Part shown: piece after piece, positions 45,601 to 55,323 of the stretch | How the letters are laid out: each line of letters starts with the position of its first letter | Position numbering within the stretch: position 1 is the stretch's first letter | Source of the DNA: Eudorina sp. 2006-703-Eu-15 | Lineage: Eukaryota; Chlorophyta; Chlorophyceae; Chlamydomonadales; Volvocaceae | Direction: 5' to 3' | Length of the DNA stretch: 64,000 nt | Assembly: GCA_003117195.1 (NCBI GenBank) | Contig: BDSI01000030.1 | Coordinates: forward strand, 859,211-923,210 | Made by a program: the position numbers and the translations under genes | The notes under the pieces: model-generated | What the model saw: only the letters and a program-made list of their open reading frames with translations | Databases searched by the model: none | What the model was told of the DNA's origin: nothing

Positions 45601-46599
45601 TCCCAAATGGAGCCAATGATGCAGACCAAGGGGCCTCGCTCGCTTCCGATGTCTTGTAGAGGACAAAGGCTACTGGCCCAAAGACTGCCTTCGCGGGGCC
45701 ATTAAATCCAGGTTCGGATGGAATACTGCACCGCAGGGCCTGGGCACGTGATAGTGTACGGTGGCCGCAGGGGAGCAAGGGATGGGTGCGGACCAGCCAG
45801 GCCGGGCGTGTGCGTTAGCGCGCTCAGTTCGCCGCCTTGAGGCCTCGCCGCCTTATAAATCTGCCCCGCATGCAGTCGGCGGACTGGGTCCGCGGCAACG
45901 TGGTGGCTGTGGGCGACGCCGCCCGCACGGGGCCGCCGGACGGCATGGGCGCCAGCATGGGCTTCGAAGACGCGGCGGTGCTGGCGGCCGAGATCAAGAG
46001 GCGGGGCGGCCGGGCCACGCCCGAGGTGGGGTAAGGATTGGGGAACCTAGGTGGGGCAGCACGCAGCAGGGGGGAAAGTGGGATAGCTAGCGACCGTTAT
46101 GGGCGGGCTTGCCACCCGAGTACGAGTGCGTGTACACCCGGGCCGGCCACATCACCTCTCTAAACTAACAACGAATCATGTTACAGTAAGCGACCCCGCG
46201 GGTCATTGATGACCAGCCTCCCTGTCGGGCTGTCTCCCCTTCACGCCGTTCTTCCTATCTACCGTATGGCCAAGTCCCAGCTTCCCTCCCTCCCCGGGCG
46301 CCCTGTAGGCCCTGGAGGCCTACTTCGCCGTCCGGCTGCCCCGCGTGCGCGAGATCTGGAGCGAGCCCAGCATGGTCGTCAAGCCACGCCGCCAGGTCGC
46401 CAAGCTCGCGGCGGCGTTCGAGCCGCTCGGCCGGGGCAGCAGCGGGCTCGAGCTCACGGCGCCGCCCCCGCCCTCGCCGCAGCCGCCCGCCCTGCTGCAG
46501 CAACAGGCGCATCCAAGGACGCAGGAGCCGCCGCAGCCAGGTGCTGTGGCGCAGGAGGCAGCCGAGCAGCAGCAGGTGCAGCAGCTCGCGAGCAAATAA
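39669..46599 (+). CDS. FAD-dependent monooxygenase, tandem copy 1
   Basis: Twelve exons: 39669-39932, 40247-40353, 40631-40739, 41189-41261, 41621-41700, 41908-42066, 43390-43545, 44423-44513, 45008-45067, 45360-45505, 45876-46025 and 46309-46599 (TAA), 561 residues. The family (p-hydroxybenzoate hydroxylase/zeaxanthin epoxidase/kynurenine monooxygenase type) inserts one oxygen atom using FAD and NAD(P)H. Seen: VAIIGGGPAGLATA (Rossmann GxGxxG), ADLVIAADGYYSRTKR (DG motif), and GDAARTGPPDGMGASMGFEDA. In the last motif the usual GDAAH His is Arg and the usual Asn is Ser. About 60 N-terminal residues are Arg/Ser/Ala-rich, suggesting a plastid or mitochondrial transit peptide. The intron after exon 6 holds a LINE fragment and a MITE. 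Several introns hold GTTACAGCGG repeats. The acceptor of exon 6 is AAG and least certain. The substrate is unknown. Confidence 0.8.
42275..42920 (-). mobile_element. 5'-truncated LINE (non-LTR retrotransposon) fragment
   Basis: A 166-codon minus-strand frame (42920-42420) ends with RVCRCCRSEDQIEDEKHVLL followed by DCPAYDAIR. The C-x2-C-x8-12-H-x4-C knuckle of this form ends the reverse-transcriptase ORF of many L1-type LINEs. After the stop come about 145 bp of 3' UTR and then a CAA-trinucleotide tail (TTG run at 42275-42297 on the plus strand). A simple-repeat tail at the 3' end is typical of non-LTR insertions. The RT domain itself is missing, so the copy is dead. It sits in the intron of monooxygenase 1, opposite to its transcription. 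I could not find the target duplication. Confidence 0.72.
42975..43207. mobile_element. MITE copy 2, 233 bp, same family as 29115-29343
   Basis: Ends GGGTGGCTATCTTA and TAAGATAGCCACCC as in copy 1, extended to AGGGTGG/CCACCCT here. GGTCGCCGT flanks it on both sides (42964-42972 and 43209-43217), a 9-bp target duplication. The two copies differ by about three substitutions and a 4-bp indel (GGCC near 43172), so the burst was recent. It lies in an intron of monooxygenase 1, about 50 bp from the LINE fragment. Confidence 0.9.
43649..43714 (-). mobile_element. 66-bp insertion of the GTTACAGCGG family with target duplication
   Basis: The segment is flanked by the 10-mer GGTCATATGA on both sides (43639-43648 and 43715-43724). 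On the plus strand it reads AAGAACGCTACAGCGGACCC, then AAAGGGATCAACGGTGTA and CAGGGCAAGACCCAGCAGG. This matches the copy at 44580-44650. Read on the minus strand it ends in a degenerate CATT-like tail, as a strongly truncated non-LTR insertion would. Confidence 0.6.
44564..44920. mobile_element. Inverted pair of GTTACAGCGG-family ends with GAAT tails
   Basis: The left end (from 44564) is GAATGAACGAATGAATGAAT then GAACGTTACAGCGGACCCCA. The right end (to 44919) is its inverted counterpart, GATCCCTTTGGGGTCCGGTG then TAACGTTCATTCATTC. The interior of about 260 bp has no convincing ORF. It lies in the intron between exons 8 and 9 of monooxygenase 1. Confidence 0.55.
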
Positions 46600-48797
46600 G
46601 ACTGGGAGCGAGGAGACGGGGGGATGGGAGGTGCAACGGTTGCATTGGCTGCATCAACGCGATTTGAGTTTATGGTACTTGGGGCGGGGGAGTACGTTTC
46701 GCGTGGCGGGCCATGGGTAGATCCAAATCATGAGCCCAGTGGCCACGGGTACATATGTAGGCAAACAACCGATGAGAAGGACCGTAGCCACGCACCACGC
46801 ACGGGTACAAGGCAACGACCGGATGGCCTTTTGGGCGTTCCACGCAGGTCGCTGTAGGCTTCGTTCGCCGTATCGATGTGGGGGGTGTCCCACACCTGCC
46901 TTCCACGGCACCGTTTCAGGAGGTTAGGCTGCAGCAGCATGCGTGGACGTTTTGCGGGGGGGGCCAGGTAGGTAGGTAGGCTAGCTGCAGGGCGGCACGC
47001 AAGCAGCCTCTGGTTTGAGGTGCGTGCAGCGGGTGAAGGCGGGTACATGAATGAATGAACGAACGGTACAGCGGGTACATGTCGCAGGTACGGATATCAA
47101 CCTAGAGCCAGAAGAGTGGTTGTCCCAATAGTAGTGCTGAACCGGGTGGAGAGAGACCGGGATGGGCTTCACCCGGCAAGGTTGGGTGCGCTTTCTTGTA
47201 AGTTCTAACCCACATTGACCCCTACCTAACCAGTTCGCCCTGGTGACGCGATTATTCTCTGCCTGCTGCGACGAGGAGACTTCGGCTGTCGTCCATGAAC
47301 GGTGTCAGGTGATCAGCCGTAATTTGATGAAGCACAACATGCATCACGTGCATGACCCGGCTTTTAGCACATTATTCTACGAAGCCGGGCTTTTTGCTCA
47401 TACTGTCGTGGTGCGTACGACGCGATCAAGGAAACCAGACCGTTTGGTCTCGTCCCATGCCGTACACACGCACACAAGCTGCTACTACGCACTACAGCAG
47501 TTGATTCGCAAGAAACTGCTGCCTATCTCGACGGTCGTTCTTCGCCTAGAAGTATCAATTCTTCAGCCCAGAGCCGTACTGCCGGATCCCCGACACAGTC
47601 AATCAAGACACCGGGGTAGGTTCATATGTCCGCGCATATTGCTTGGTTGATACGCATGGGCTGTACATACTGTTGCGCATCCCATGTTTTTGGCCGCGAC
47701 GACCGCCGATATATATCTGGGTTTGAAATGTCCTCTCTGGTCGAGTACGGCAGGGTATCGTTCCAGCTGTCTGAGCTGAGTCTCGGTGTGCGCTTTCCTT
47801 CTGAGGGTTCACTGTGCTCCGGATATTTGTAAAAGCCACAATGAGGTCTAGGTTCTACGAGGGCGGTGCCAGCGGCGGCCCACACCGGCTAAGTTCGTTC
47901 TGACCCGTGTCAGACCTCACGCCAGGTTCCTCCAGCTAGGTTCTCATGCAGGCCCAAGGCCCTACTTCGGCCCGTCTAGACCTCGTATGGTCAAAATGAT
48001 TGCTCCCTCCGGCGGGGAGTACCAACTGCGTAGCTACACGCACTATTGTTGTCGGCGACGGACCATGGGGGTCGGTGCGCAAGTTGACCCAACCAAGTTG
48101 CTTGTACAAGCTTCTTCGCAACCTGGTTAGGATCTTCAGCTGCGATATTACACGGTTTACATGAGCACTACGGTGAAAAATTAGTTGTGGTTGCACAATC
48201 ATAAACGCGCGCGAGGGCGCGCGCCGCTCGATTAGCTTTCGATTACGGACGATTACGGTGGCTGGAACACGCTACGCTGGAAGGCGCGAAAACGCGTCCA
48301 GGCAGTCCAGCATCTTTGCCATGCACAGGATTATATCTTGTGATGCATAGAATTTTACAAGTTTTGACAAAGTTAAAGGAGCACTAGGGTTAGCTCAAGC
48401 CCCTGACGACAGTAATGACACGTAATGATCGGTTCCGAAGTCCGACCGCTTCAGCTTTCTGATACTAGTCAAACATTTTAAATAGAGCGGGAAAGATAAT
48501 GTCTTAAATATCAGTATCGTAAGTTACCCGTTGGTTATATACGAAACATCCTAGCCCTCGTATTTTGCGGAGATACCATATGTACAGTTTTTCAGCGCCG
48601 AGTTTGCTGGACTGACCTGAAGCACGCTAACGCGCTCTGTAACGCGCGAGCACTCTTTTTCCCAGTTCAGCCTCAGAACCGACGGTCGATTCGGACGTCA
48701 CCCGTCGCCTGACGTCACCCCGAATTCGCCGTCATCACATTTCCCCGCCACGCCTGCTACTTCCGTGATCAGAGGCCACAGCGGGAGAGCCTCCGCG
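46600..48797. other. Spacer between the tandem monooxygenase genes
   Basis: No gene I can support. A 135-codon frame at 47243-47650 (+) has normal amino-acid composition but no recognised domain. A tiny insertion of the GAAT-tailed family (about 47051-47071) is flanked by GCGGGTACATG on both sides. From about 48200 to 48660 the sequence is AT-richer, probably the promoter zone of the second copy. Confidence 0.45.
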
Positions 48798-51700
48798 ATG
48801 CGCGCGCTTGACCCCCATGGCCGTTCGTGCGCGCCACGGCCCTCGAGGCCGGCCCAGGTCACCAGATGTGTTCGCGGCGCGGCGCGGGTCACACTCGCAG
48901 CCGCTCAGCGCCAGACCGGCTGCTCCTCGTCCTCCTCCGCGGACTGCCTGCAGCACCACGACGTGGCCATCATCGGCGGGGGCCCCGCGGGGCTGGCGAC
49001 CGCCAAGGCGCTCCAGGCGGTGATGGGCCCGGGGGCGGACGTCAAGGTGCGGGAGGGTGGGTGGGGTAGCGTGGGGCAGGGCGCTGCACACAAGCTCCAG
49101 GGATACCCACACCTGCGCGGCCGCCCCGTCGCACTGCGGGAGGAAGGGAGGAGGGGGTCAAGGCGAACTTGCGTTCGGCCGCCTGGGTGCCCCGGTGACG
49201 TCACCCTCCGCCTGGGTGCCCCGGTGACGTCACCCTCCGAGCAATCACCACATGGATGGGGCCCAGCGACAGCTAGGTGAGCCCTGAGGTGGGGCCCAGC
49301 GACAGTATCTATCCCGTGATACGGTGGTGGCACACTTAGCAAGTGGTGGTCTGGTGGACCACCAAGTGGCGCCCAGCAGGACGTTCAGGTACACCGCACG
49401 GCGGTATCCCGACATGTGCTTGCGGCTCGCGCCAGGTGTTCGAGGCGGGCCCGCGGTATGAGCGCAACCTGGGGGCGGGCGTCCTCGTGGAAGTCAACGG
49501 CTGGCGGGCGCTGCACGCCATCGACGGAGCCATGGCGGACAGGTGAGGGGTGAGGCCGTGAGGGTGAGGGTGGGGGTGAGGGCGTCCCGCAGCGGCCCCG
49601 AGCAGAGCCACGGGGTCATGTAGTCTGGCGGGCGTATGTGAGGCCAGCGGCGCGGCTCCTCCATCCCTCAGACCACTTGATGTCCTGTCAGACCGTAGTA
49701 TAGGGGTTCAAGTGCCTGGTGTGTGGGGGGTTGCATTCCGCGACCACACACACGCGCCCCTGGATCGTCTTCCGGCCTCCCTCCCATCCTGGCGCGCCAG
49801 CCTGTTCCGTCGATTGCTTTCCTGCTGTTGTTGCGTTGCCGTAACACGTGGCGCACCAGTGGTCCTGTGCCCCTCCCGGGAGCGCTCCATCTGGGCCCTG
49901 GATCCATCTGGGCCCTGGATCCATCTGGGCCCTCCATCTGGACCCTGGATCCATCTGGACCCTGGATCCATCTGGACCCTGGATCCATCTGGGCCCTGGA
50001 TCCATCTGGACCCTGGATCCATCTGGTTACCCTGGATCCATCTGGACCCTGGATCCATCTGGACCCTGGATCCATCTGGGCCCTGGATCCATCTGGACCC
50101 TGGATCCATCTGGACCCTGGATCCATCTGGGCCCTGGATCCATCTGGACCCTGGATCCATCTGGGCCCTGGATCCATCTGCACCGGCAGAGATGCCCTCT
50201 TGCTCCACACGAGCCACCTCCCTGGACCCTGCCCGTCGGTCCCGGTTGTGGTCGGGCCCCGGCTGCGTGCAGGTTGTGTTCCCTGGGCATACGGCTGCAG
50301 GCCGCGCACTACCTGGGCGAGGCGGGCGGCGCGCTGACAGCCGCCCCGATACCGCCGCTGAACCACGAGGCCAACGTGCGGGTGAGTGCATCCACCTGCA
50401 GGCCCCAGCAGGTCCCTGCCAGCCTGCCAGCCGTTATATCGGAGACGTGGAAGCCAGACAACCATTCCGTAAGGCACGGACCGCGCCGCCTCGACGCCAC
50501 CCCCTGCTAACTGGCGTAGTGGACCCACACCCCGGGTACTGGACCCCCCCTGCCTTGGGCCCCCCCACCTGCCCCGGACCGCACCCACCTGCCCTGCCCT
50601 GCCCTGCCCTGCCCTGCCCTGCCCTGCCCTGCCCTGCCCTGCCCTGCCCTGCCCTGCCCTGCCCTGCCCTGCCCTGCCCTGCCCTGCCCTGCCCTGCCCT
50701 GCCCTGCCCTGCCCTGCCCTGCCCTGCCCTGCCCTGCCCTGCCCTGCCCTGCCCTGCCCTGCCTGCCCTGCCCTGCCCTGCCCTGCCCTGCCCTGCCCTG
50801 CCCTGCCCTGCCCTGCCCTGCCCTGCCCTGCCCTGCCCTGCCCTGCCCTGCCCTGCCCTGCCCTGCCCTGCCCTGCCCTGCCCCGCCGCAGACCCACGGC
50901 CACACCCCCAGCTGCCGTGCCCTGCCCTGCCCCGCCGCAGACCCACGGCCACACCCCCACATGCTCTGCCCTGCCCCGCCGCAGACCCACGGCCACACCC
51001 CCACCATGATCCACTGGGCGGACATCCGCAGGGTGCTGTTCGAGGGGCTGCCGCCGGGTGAGTTGGTGTCACATGGAAGGGGGGCGGATTAGGGAGGACG
51101 GCGCCGCGGCGGCCTCCAACCCGAACCCTGCTGCCGTCCCTGCGCCGCCCTCCTGTCTGAGGGGTTGACAGGCATAGCACCGCATTGTCCCTTTCATACC
51201 ATTTCGTTACATTCCATTCCATTCCATTCCAGTGAGAATGACCTTGAGCTGCATGTCTGGTGCCCAGCCGCCGCCAAAGTCACCTTGCGTTGCGCCACAG
51301 CTGCCTTGAGCCTTGATATGGCACACTTCATGTCCCGGGGCCCCGCCTCTCCGGCTTCAGGCACCGTGGAGTTTCGGAGCCGGGTGGCGGCCGTCACCCC
51401 GGGGGAGCTGGGGGGCGATCCCGCCGTGCTGGAGCTGCGGGTACGGCAGCTGGGGGTTAGGGGTTATTACACGTCCGTCCCCCACGCGTGGCGCTGCCCC
51501 TGACCCCCCTAGTCACGTCAACCTCCTCGCTCCGTGTGTCAACCTCGCGCACACACACCTGGCCCCGGGTGGTGGAGGCGACCGGGCACATGGTAGGGCC
51601 TTATGGCTGAGTCCCCGACGACGAATGGAGTCACAGGGTCAGGGGTCAGGGGCTCCGCGGATGCACTTGCAGTAGCACAATGCCGCGGGATCGCATCCGT

Positions 51701-54551
51701 ATGAGGCTGGCGGTGCTGATGACGCTCCGCTCCTCGCTCGTCCCGCGGCACACGGCAGGTGCCTGGAGAGGAGGGGGAGGAGGAGGGTGCGGCCGCCAGT
51801 GGCCGCGTCCTCCGCGTGACCGCCGACCTGGTCATTGCGGCGGACGGGTACTACAGCCGAACCAAGAGGCTGGTGAGGGGCTGGGCTGGGCTGTGGGCTG
51901 GGGCGGGCTGGGGGCAAGGGGCGCTGGGCGGATGGTGGTGGTGGTGGTTGCAGTCACAGGGGCAAGGCGGCTGTGGGTGCCGGGCTGCCGGCCCCTAGCG
52001 CGCCCTTCTTTCGGCAGTACACGCAGTACGGGTGTGCACGTACACACACACGCAGTACGGGTGTGCACGTACACACACACGCAGTACGGGTGTGCACGTA
52101 CACACACACGCAGTACGGGTGTGCACGTACACACACACGCAGTACGGGTGTGCACGTACACACACACGCAGTACGGGTGTGCACGTACACACGCACGCAC
52201 GGCGTTTTGTTTGCAGGCGGGTAACAACGAGAGGATCACACGCACGCACAGCACTGTGGTGTGAGTCTGTGTGGCCCAGGCAGCCGACCCGCACCAGCTG
52301 GTAGTCTTCCGCGACGCCGCGACCGCAACAGCGCGCCAAATCGACAGCGTTCTTCCGACACCGCAGCCTTTCATTTCTTATATGGGTCGGGCAATTGGGT
52401 ATATTATATGCGCATACGGGCAAACTATTGGGCGCCACTTGGCCCCTCGCATGTCACGCACTCCTGTTCTGCCTGCCTAAATAACACACACGCAGTACGG
52501 GTAACATTTCTAAACACACGCAGTAAACGACGTATGCGTGCACATGTCCCCTCCCCTAGGCGTTCGGCGCCTCCGGGCCGCCGCTGCTGCCGTCCTTCCG
52601 CGGCAAGGTAATCTGGCGCGCGCTGGTGGGCTACCCTGATGCGGATCAGATGCCGGCGCTGCTGCGGGAGCTGGGCAGCAAGAGGGAGGCGGTGACGTGG
52701 CTCGCTGACGGCAAGGTGCGTTCAGAGCTGAGCACTTTCTGCAGCGTGTGCCGTTCTGTTGTGGGAAACGTGTAAGCAAGCCTTGACAGCCATGGAAAGG
52801 GAAGTGACATAAAGCCTGCCAAGTGGGGTAGGCGCGTGATGCATTCCGTTGCGGCCGGCGGCTGACTGACTGTGTGCGTGCCCCAGCGAATAACTCAGCC
52901 CCTGCCCCTCCTGCTCCTCACGAGTGCCAACGCCGGCCACTGCAAACCCCACTCCCCACCCCTGCTGTCGACGCAGCCCCCACTCCGCTCCGCGCTGGCC
53001 TACCCGGTCAACGATAACCGCTTCGTGTGGACGTGCATCGCCCAGGCGGCGGACATCGAGGCGGCAGGTGGGTTGGTTGGTGGGTGGGGGGGTATTTTGC
53101 GGTCCCGGTGCCTCCGCACGGTGAAACCACCAAAGGAGCGGGCTAAAGCTTGGACACGGGCATGTGATTAGGAGTTACGGGAAGGGCCTGGTGCGTGCGC
53201 CGTACGTGTACGTGTGAGGGAGGGTGGGTGGGTGTGCCGAACGGCTTTGCGCTGTGCGTGGTGCGTCCCGCAGGCCTGCCCCCCTGGAGCCCGCAGCGGG
53301 CAGCGGAGCAAGATCTGGGAATCCAGCAAACGGGTGAGGCGGGGGAGGTCGGGTGGGGAAAGTAAGGTGTTGGCGTGTTGAAGCACAGCCGGGCCGCCGC
53401 GGGACAGGAAAGCCTATGTGCATTGGAAAACACAGCCCCGAGAAACGGCTTATAGTGTATTATTAGTGATGGTACAGTGTTGTGTTGTGTTGAAAGCCTG
53501 CCCAGGAGTGTGTGTGTGTGCGTGTGCGAGTGTGTGTTGTGTTGTGTTGTAGCGGGGAAGCCCCGCCCGGTCCAACCCAGTTGCAGACATACTGCTGGCA
53601 ATGGTAACTTGCAAGTTAGGGCGTGTTTACTGAGGAAGGGTTTGTGCGCACACCCTTTTTAGTGTGTGTGGAACAGCGTCTGTGTTGGTGGGGACAGGGT
53701 TGCTTGCGTCCGGGTTTGGGGTGGGGGGTAGGCGCACTCCGGGTTGCTGACCGCGGCGGCCGGCGGGGTTGCGCTGCCTCTCCTGTTTCCCGGTAATCCG
53801 TTGATGAGCTTTGTGTCTATCTGCTTCCGAGTGTGAGCTGCAGCCACACTACGAGGTACCGACCTGGTTTGGGTCCGGCCTCGGGCGGTGCTCTCTGAAG
53901 TCTGAACCGCCCCTCACCTCCCAAAGAGCACGCGCAGCACACCGCCTGCCCGCCTCCCTCCCACATGCATGCGCCCGGCTGGCCCGCGTAGCATCCCCGC
54001 CAGTGACCTGGAGTGAATAGTCACTCAGTGAGTGTACAGTGCTCGGACTGGCAGACTTCCATCCGAGCAGCTGCACTTGAAACGTGTATGTCGACTCCCG
54101 ACGTGGAGGAGATCCCCCACGACCTCCCCAGCCTCCGACATGTCCCCGCAACCCCCTTGTATGGTAAGTGGATGAGACTGAGCTCGCCCTCCCTCCCTGG
54201 ACCAACCGGCCGCCGCCGTGCAGGGTCGGTCGGCAGCAACCCCAAGGAGCGCTGCCTGGCCGTGTTCCGGAACTACCCGCGCGAGCTGCTGGACCTGATC
54301 TCCCGCACCGACCCGCGGGTCATCACCGAGCATGGGTACTACACGCACGACATCATGCCCATGGCCGGGGTAGGTCTCTATAGGGTGTCTCTCGGTCTCC
54401 ATGTCGACCCCTCCCCCTTCCCCTTGTTACACATGCTCCTGTGTGTGTGTTAGCAAGGAGAAAAGCTGAGCCGCGAATAAGCAGACCCGTGTCCAGCAAT
54501 GCAACCGACACATGCATGCTCCTGTGTGTTTAGAAGTGCAACCCGCCCGCT

Positions 54552-54621
<70 letters not shown>

Positions 54622-55323
54622 GCGGTGAAACCCGCCTGAACCAAGTGTATATGTTAGGCTTAGTGGAAACTTGTCCGTACCCTGCCGTACTACACCAACC
54701 GCCTCGCTCCACCTCATCCTACCCCTCGATCGCCTGTATGTCCCCTCTCCCCCCTCCCCCCAGTCCCCCGACTGGGTTCGCGGCAACGTGGTGGCTGTGG
54801 GTGATGCTGCTCACACGGGTCCCCCGGACGGCATGGGGCTCAACATGGCGCTGGAGGATGCGGCGGTGCTGGCGGCGCAGGTCAAGAGGCGGGGAGGCAG
54901 GGCGGACAGCGAGGTGGGGCAGCAGGGGAAAGGGAGGCGAGGGGCGGAGGCCGAGGGGGACACGCGGGTCGAGGTCGGTGGCCTTAATCCCTCGTGTCAC
55001 GCCTCAGTTCCCGCAATGCTGCCCTCAATCAAGCCTCGCACTCAATGCAACTCATCATTGGTTCGGTTCCCGGATTGTCTTACCCCTCCATCCAGGCCCT
55101 GGACACCTACTGCGCCGCCCGGCTTCCCCGGGTGCAAGAGATGTGGGCCGAGGAGGGGCTGTTCAAACCCCGCCGCTTGGCCGCCACAAGTGCGTCGGCA
55201 TTCGAGCCCCTGGGGCCGGACAGCAGCGGCCCCGAACGCACCGGGTCACCGCCACCGCCATCGCAACCGCCGCAGCCGGAGGGCCAGGTGGGAGCCAAGC
55301 AGCAGGCGCTGATCGCTCAGTGA
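48798..55323 (+). CDS. FAD-dependent monooxygenase, tandem copy 2
   Basis: Twelve exons: 48798-49046, 49436-49542, 50273-50381, 50985-51057, 51361-51440, 51759-51872, 52560-52715, 52977-53067, 53274-53333, 54224-54369, 54764-54913 and 55096-55323 (TGA), 520 residues. Nine of the twelve exons have exactly the same length as in copy 1 (107, 109, 73, 80, 156, 91, 60, 146 and 150 bp). This proves common descent by tandem duplication. Motifs: VAIIGGGPAGLATA, ADLVIAADGYYSRTKR and a canonical GDAAHTGPPDGMGLN with EDA. All FAD-contact residues expected of the p-hydroxybenzoate hydroxylase-like family are therefore present. The N-terminus to about residue 48 looks like an organelle transit peptide (Arg/Ser/Ala-rich). 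Three large minisatellites fill its introns. An alternative start of exon 8 at 52888 would keep the frame and add 29 residues. Confidence 0.82.
49885..50190. repeat. 17-bp minisatellite in intron 2 of monooxygenase 2
   Basis: About 18 units of GGACCCTGGATCCATCT with GGGCCC variants; each unit carries a GGATCC palindrome. It produces spurious WIHLDPGS-type translations in several frames. Confidence 0.95.
50593..50882. repeat. CCCTG pentanucleotide satellite in intron 3 of monooxygenase 2
   Basis: About 57 CCCTG units with one 1-bp break near 50761. It passes directly into three tandem copies of the exon 4 acceptor region. Confidence 0.95.
50883..50984 (+). repeat. Triplicated 3' splice-site segment
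   Basis: The sequence CCCGCCGCAG followed by ACCCACGGCCACACCCCCA occurs three times, with acceptor CAGs ending at about 50891, 50940 and 50984. Only the last continues into the exon 4 coding frame (ACCATGATCCACTGG). Confidence 0.85.
52017..52196. repeat. 29-bp minisatellite in intron 6 of monooxygenase 2
   Basis: Six nearly identical units made of GCAGTACGGGTGTGCACGTA plus CACACACAC. Confidence 0.95.
54556..54620. repeat. GT dinucleotide microsatellite
   Basis: About 32 GT units in the intron between exons 10 and 11 of monooxygenase 2. Confidence 0.95.

Noticed and set aside
47243..47650. 135-codon frame between the two monooxygenase genes
   Set aside because: Normal composition but no recognisable family, and no splice-linked neighbours; recorded only as part of the spacer.
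49668..51222. Several 200-450 codon ORFs of AGQGR and GPDGSR repeats
   Set aside because: They are translations of the CCCTG and 17-bp minisatellites; exons of monooxygenase 2 are found in other frames.
52017..52196. CRISPR-like array of six 29-bp units
   Set aside because: Units are contiguous with no unique spacers, so this is a minisatellite in a nuclear intron.
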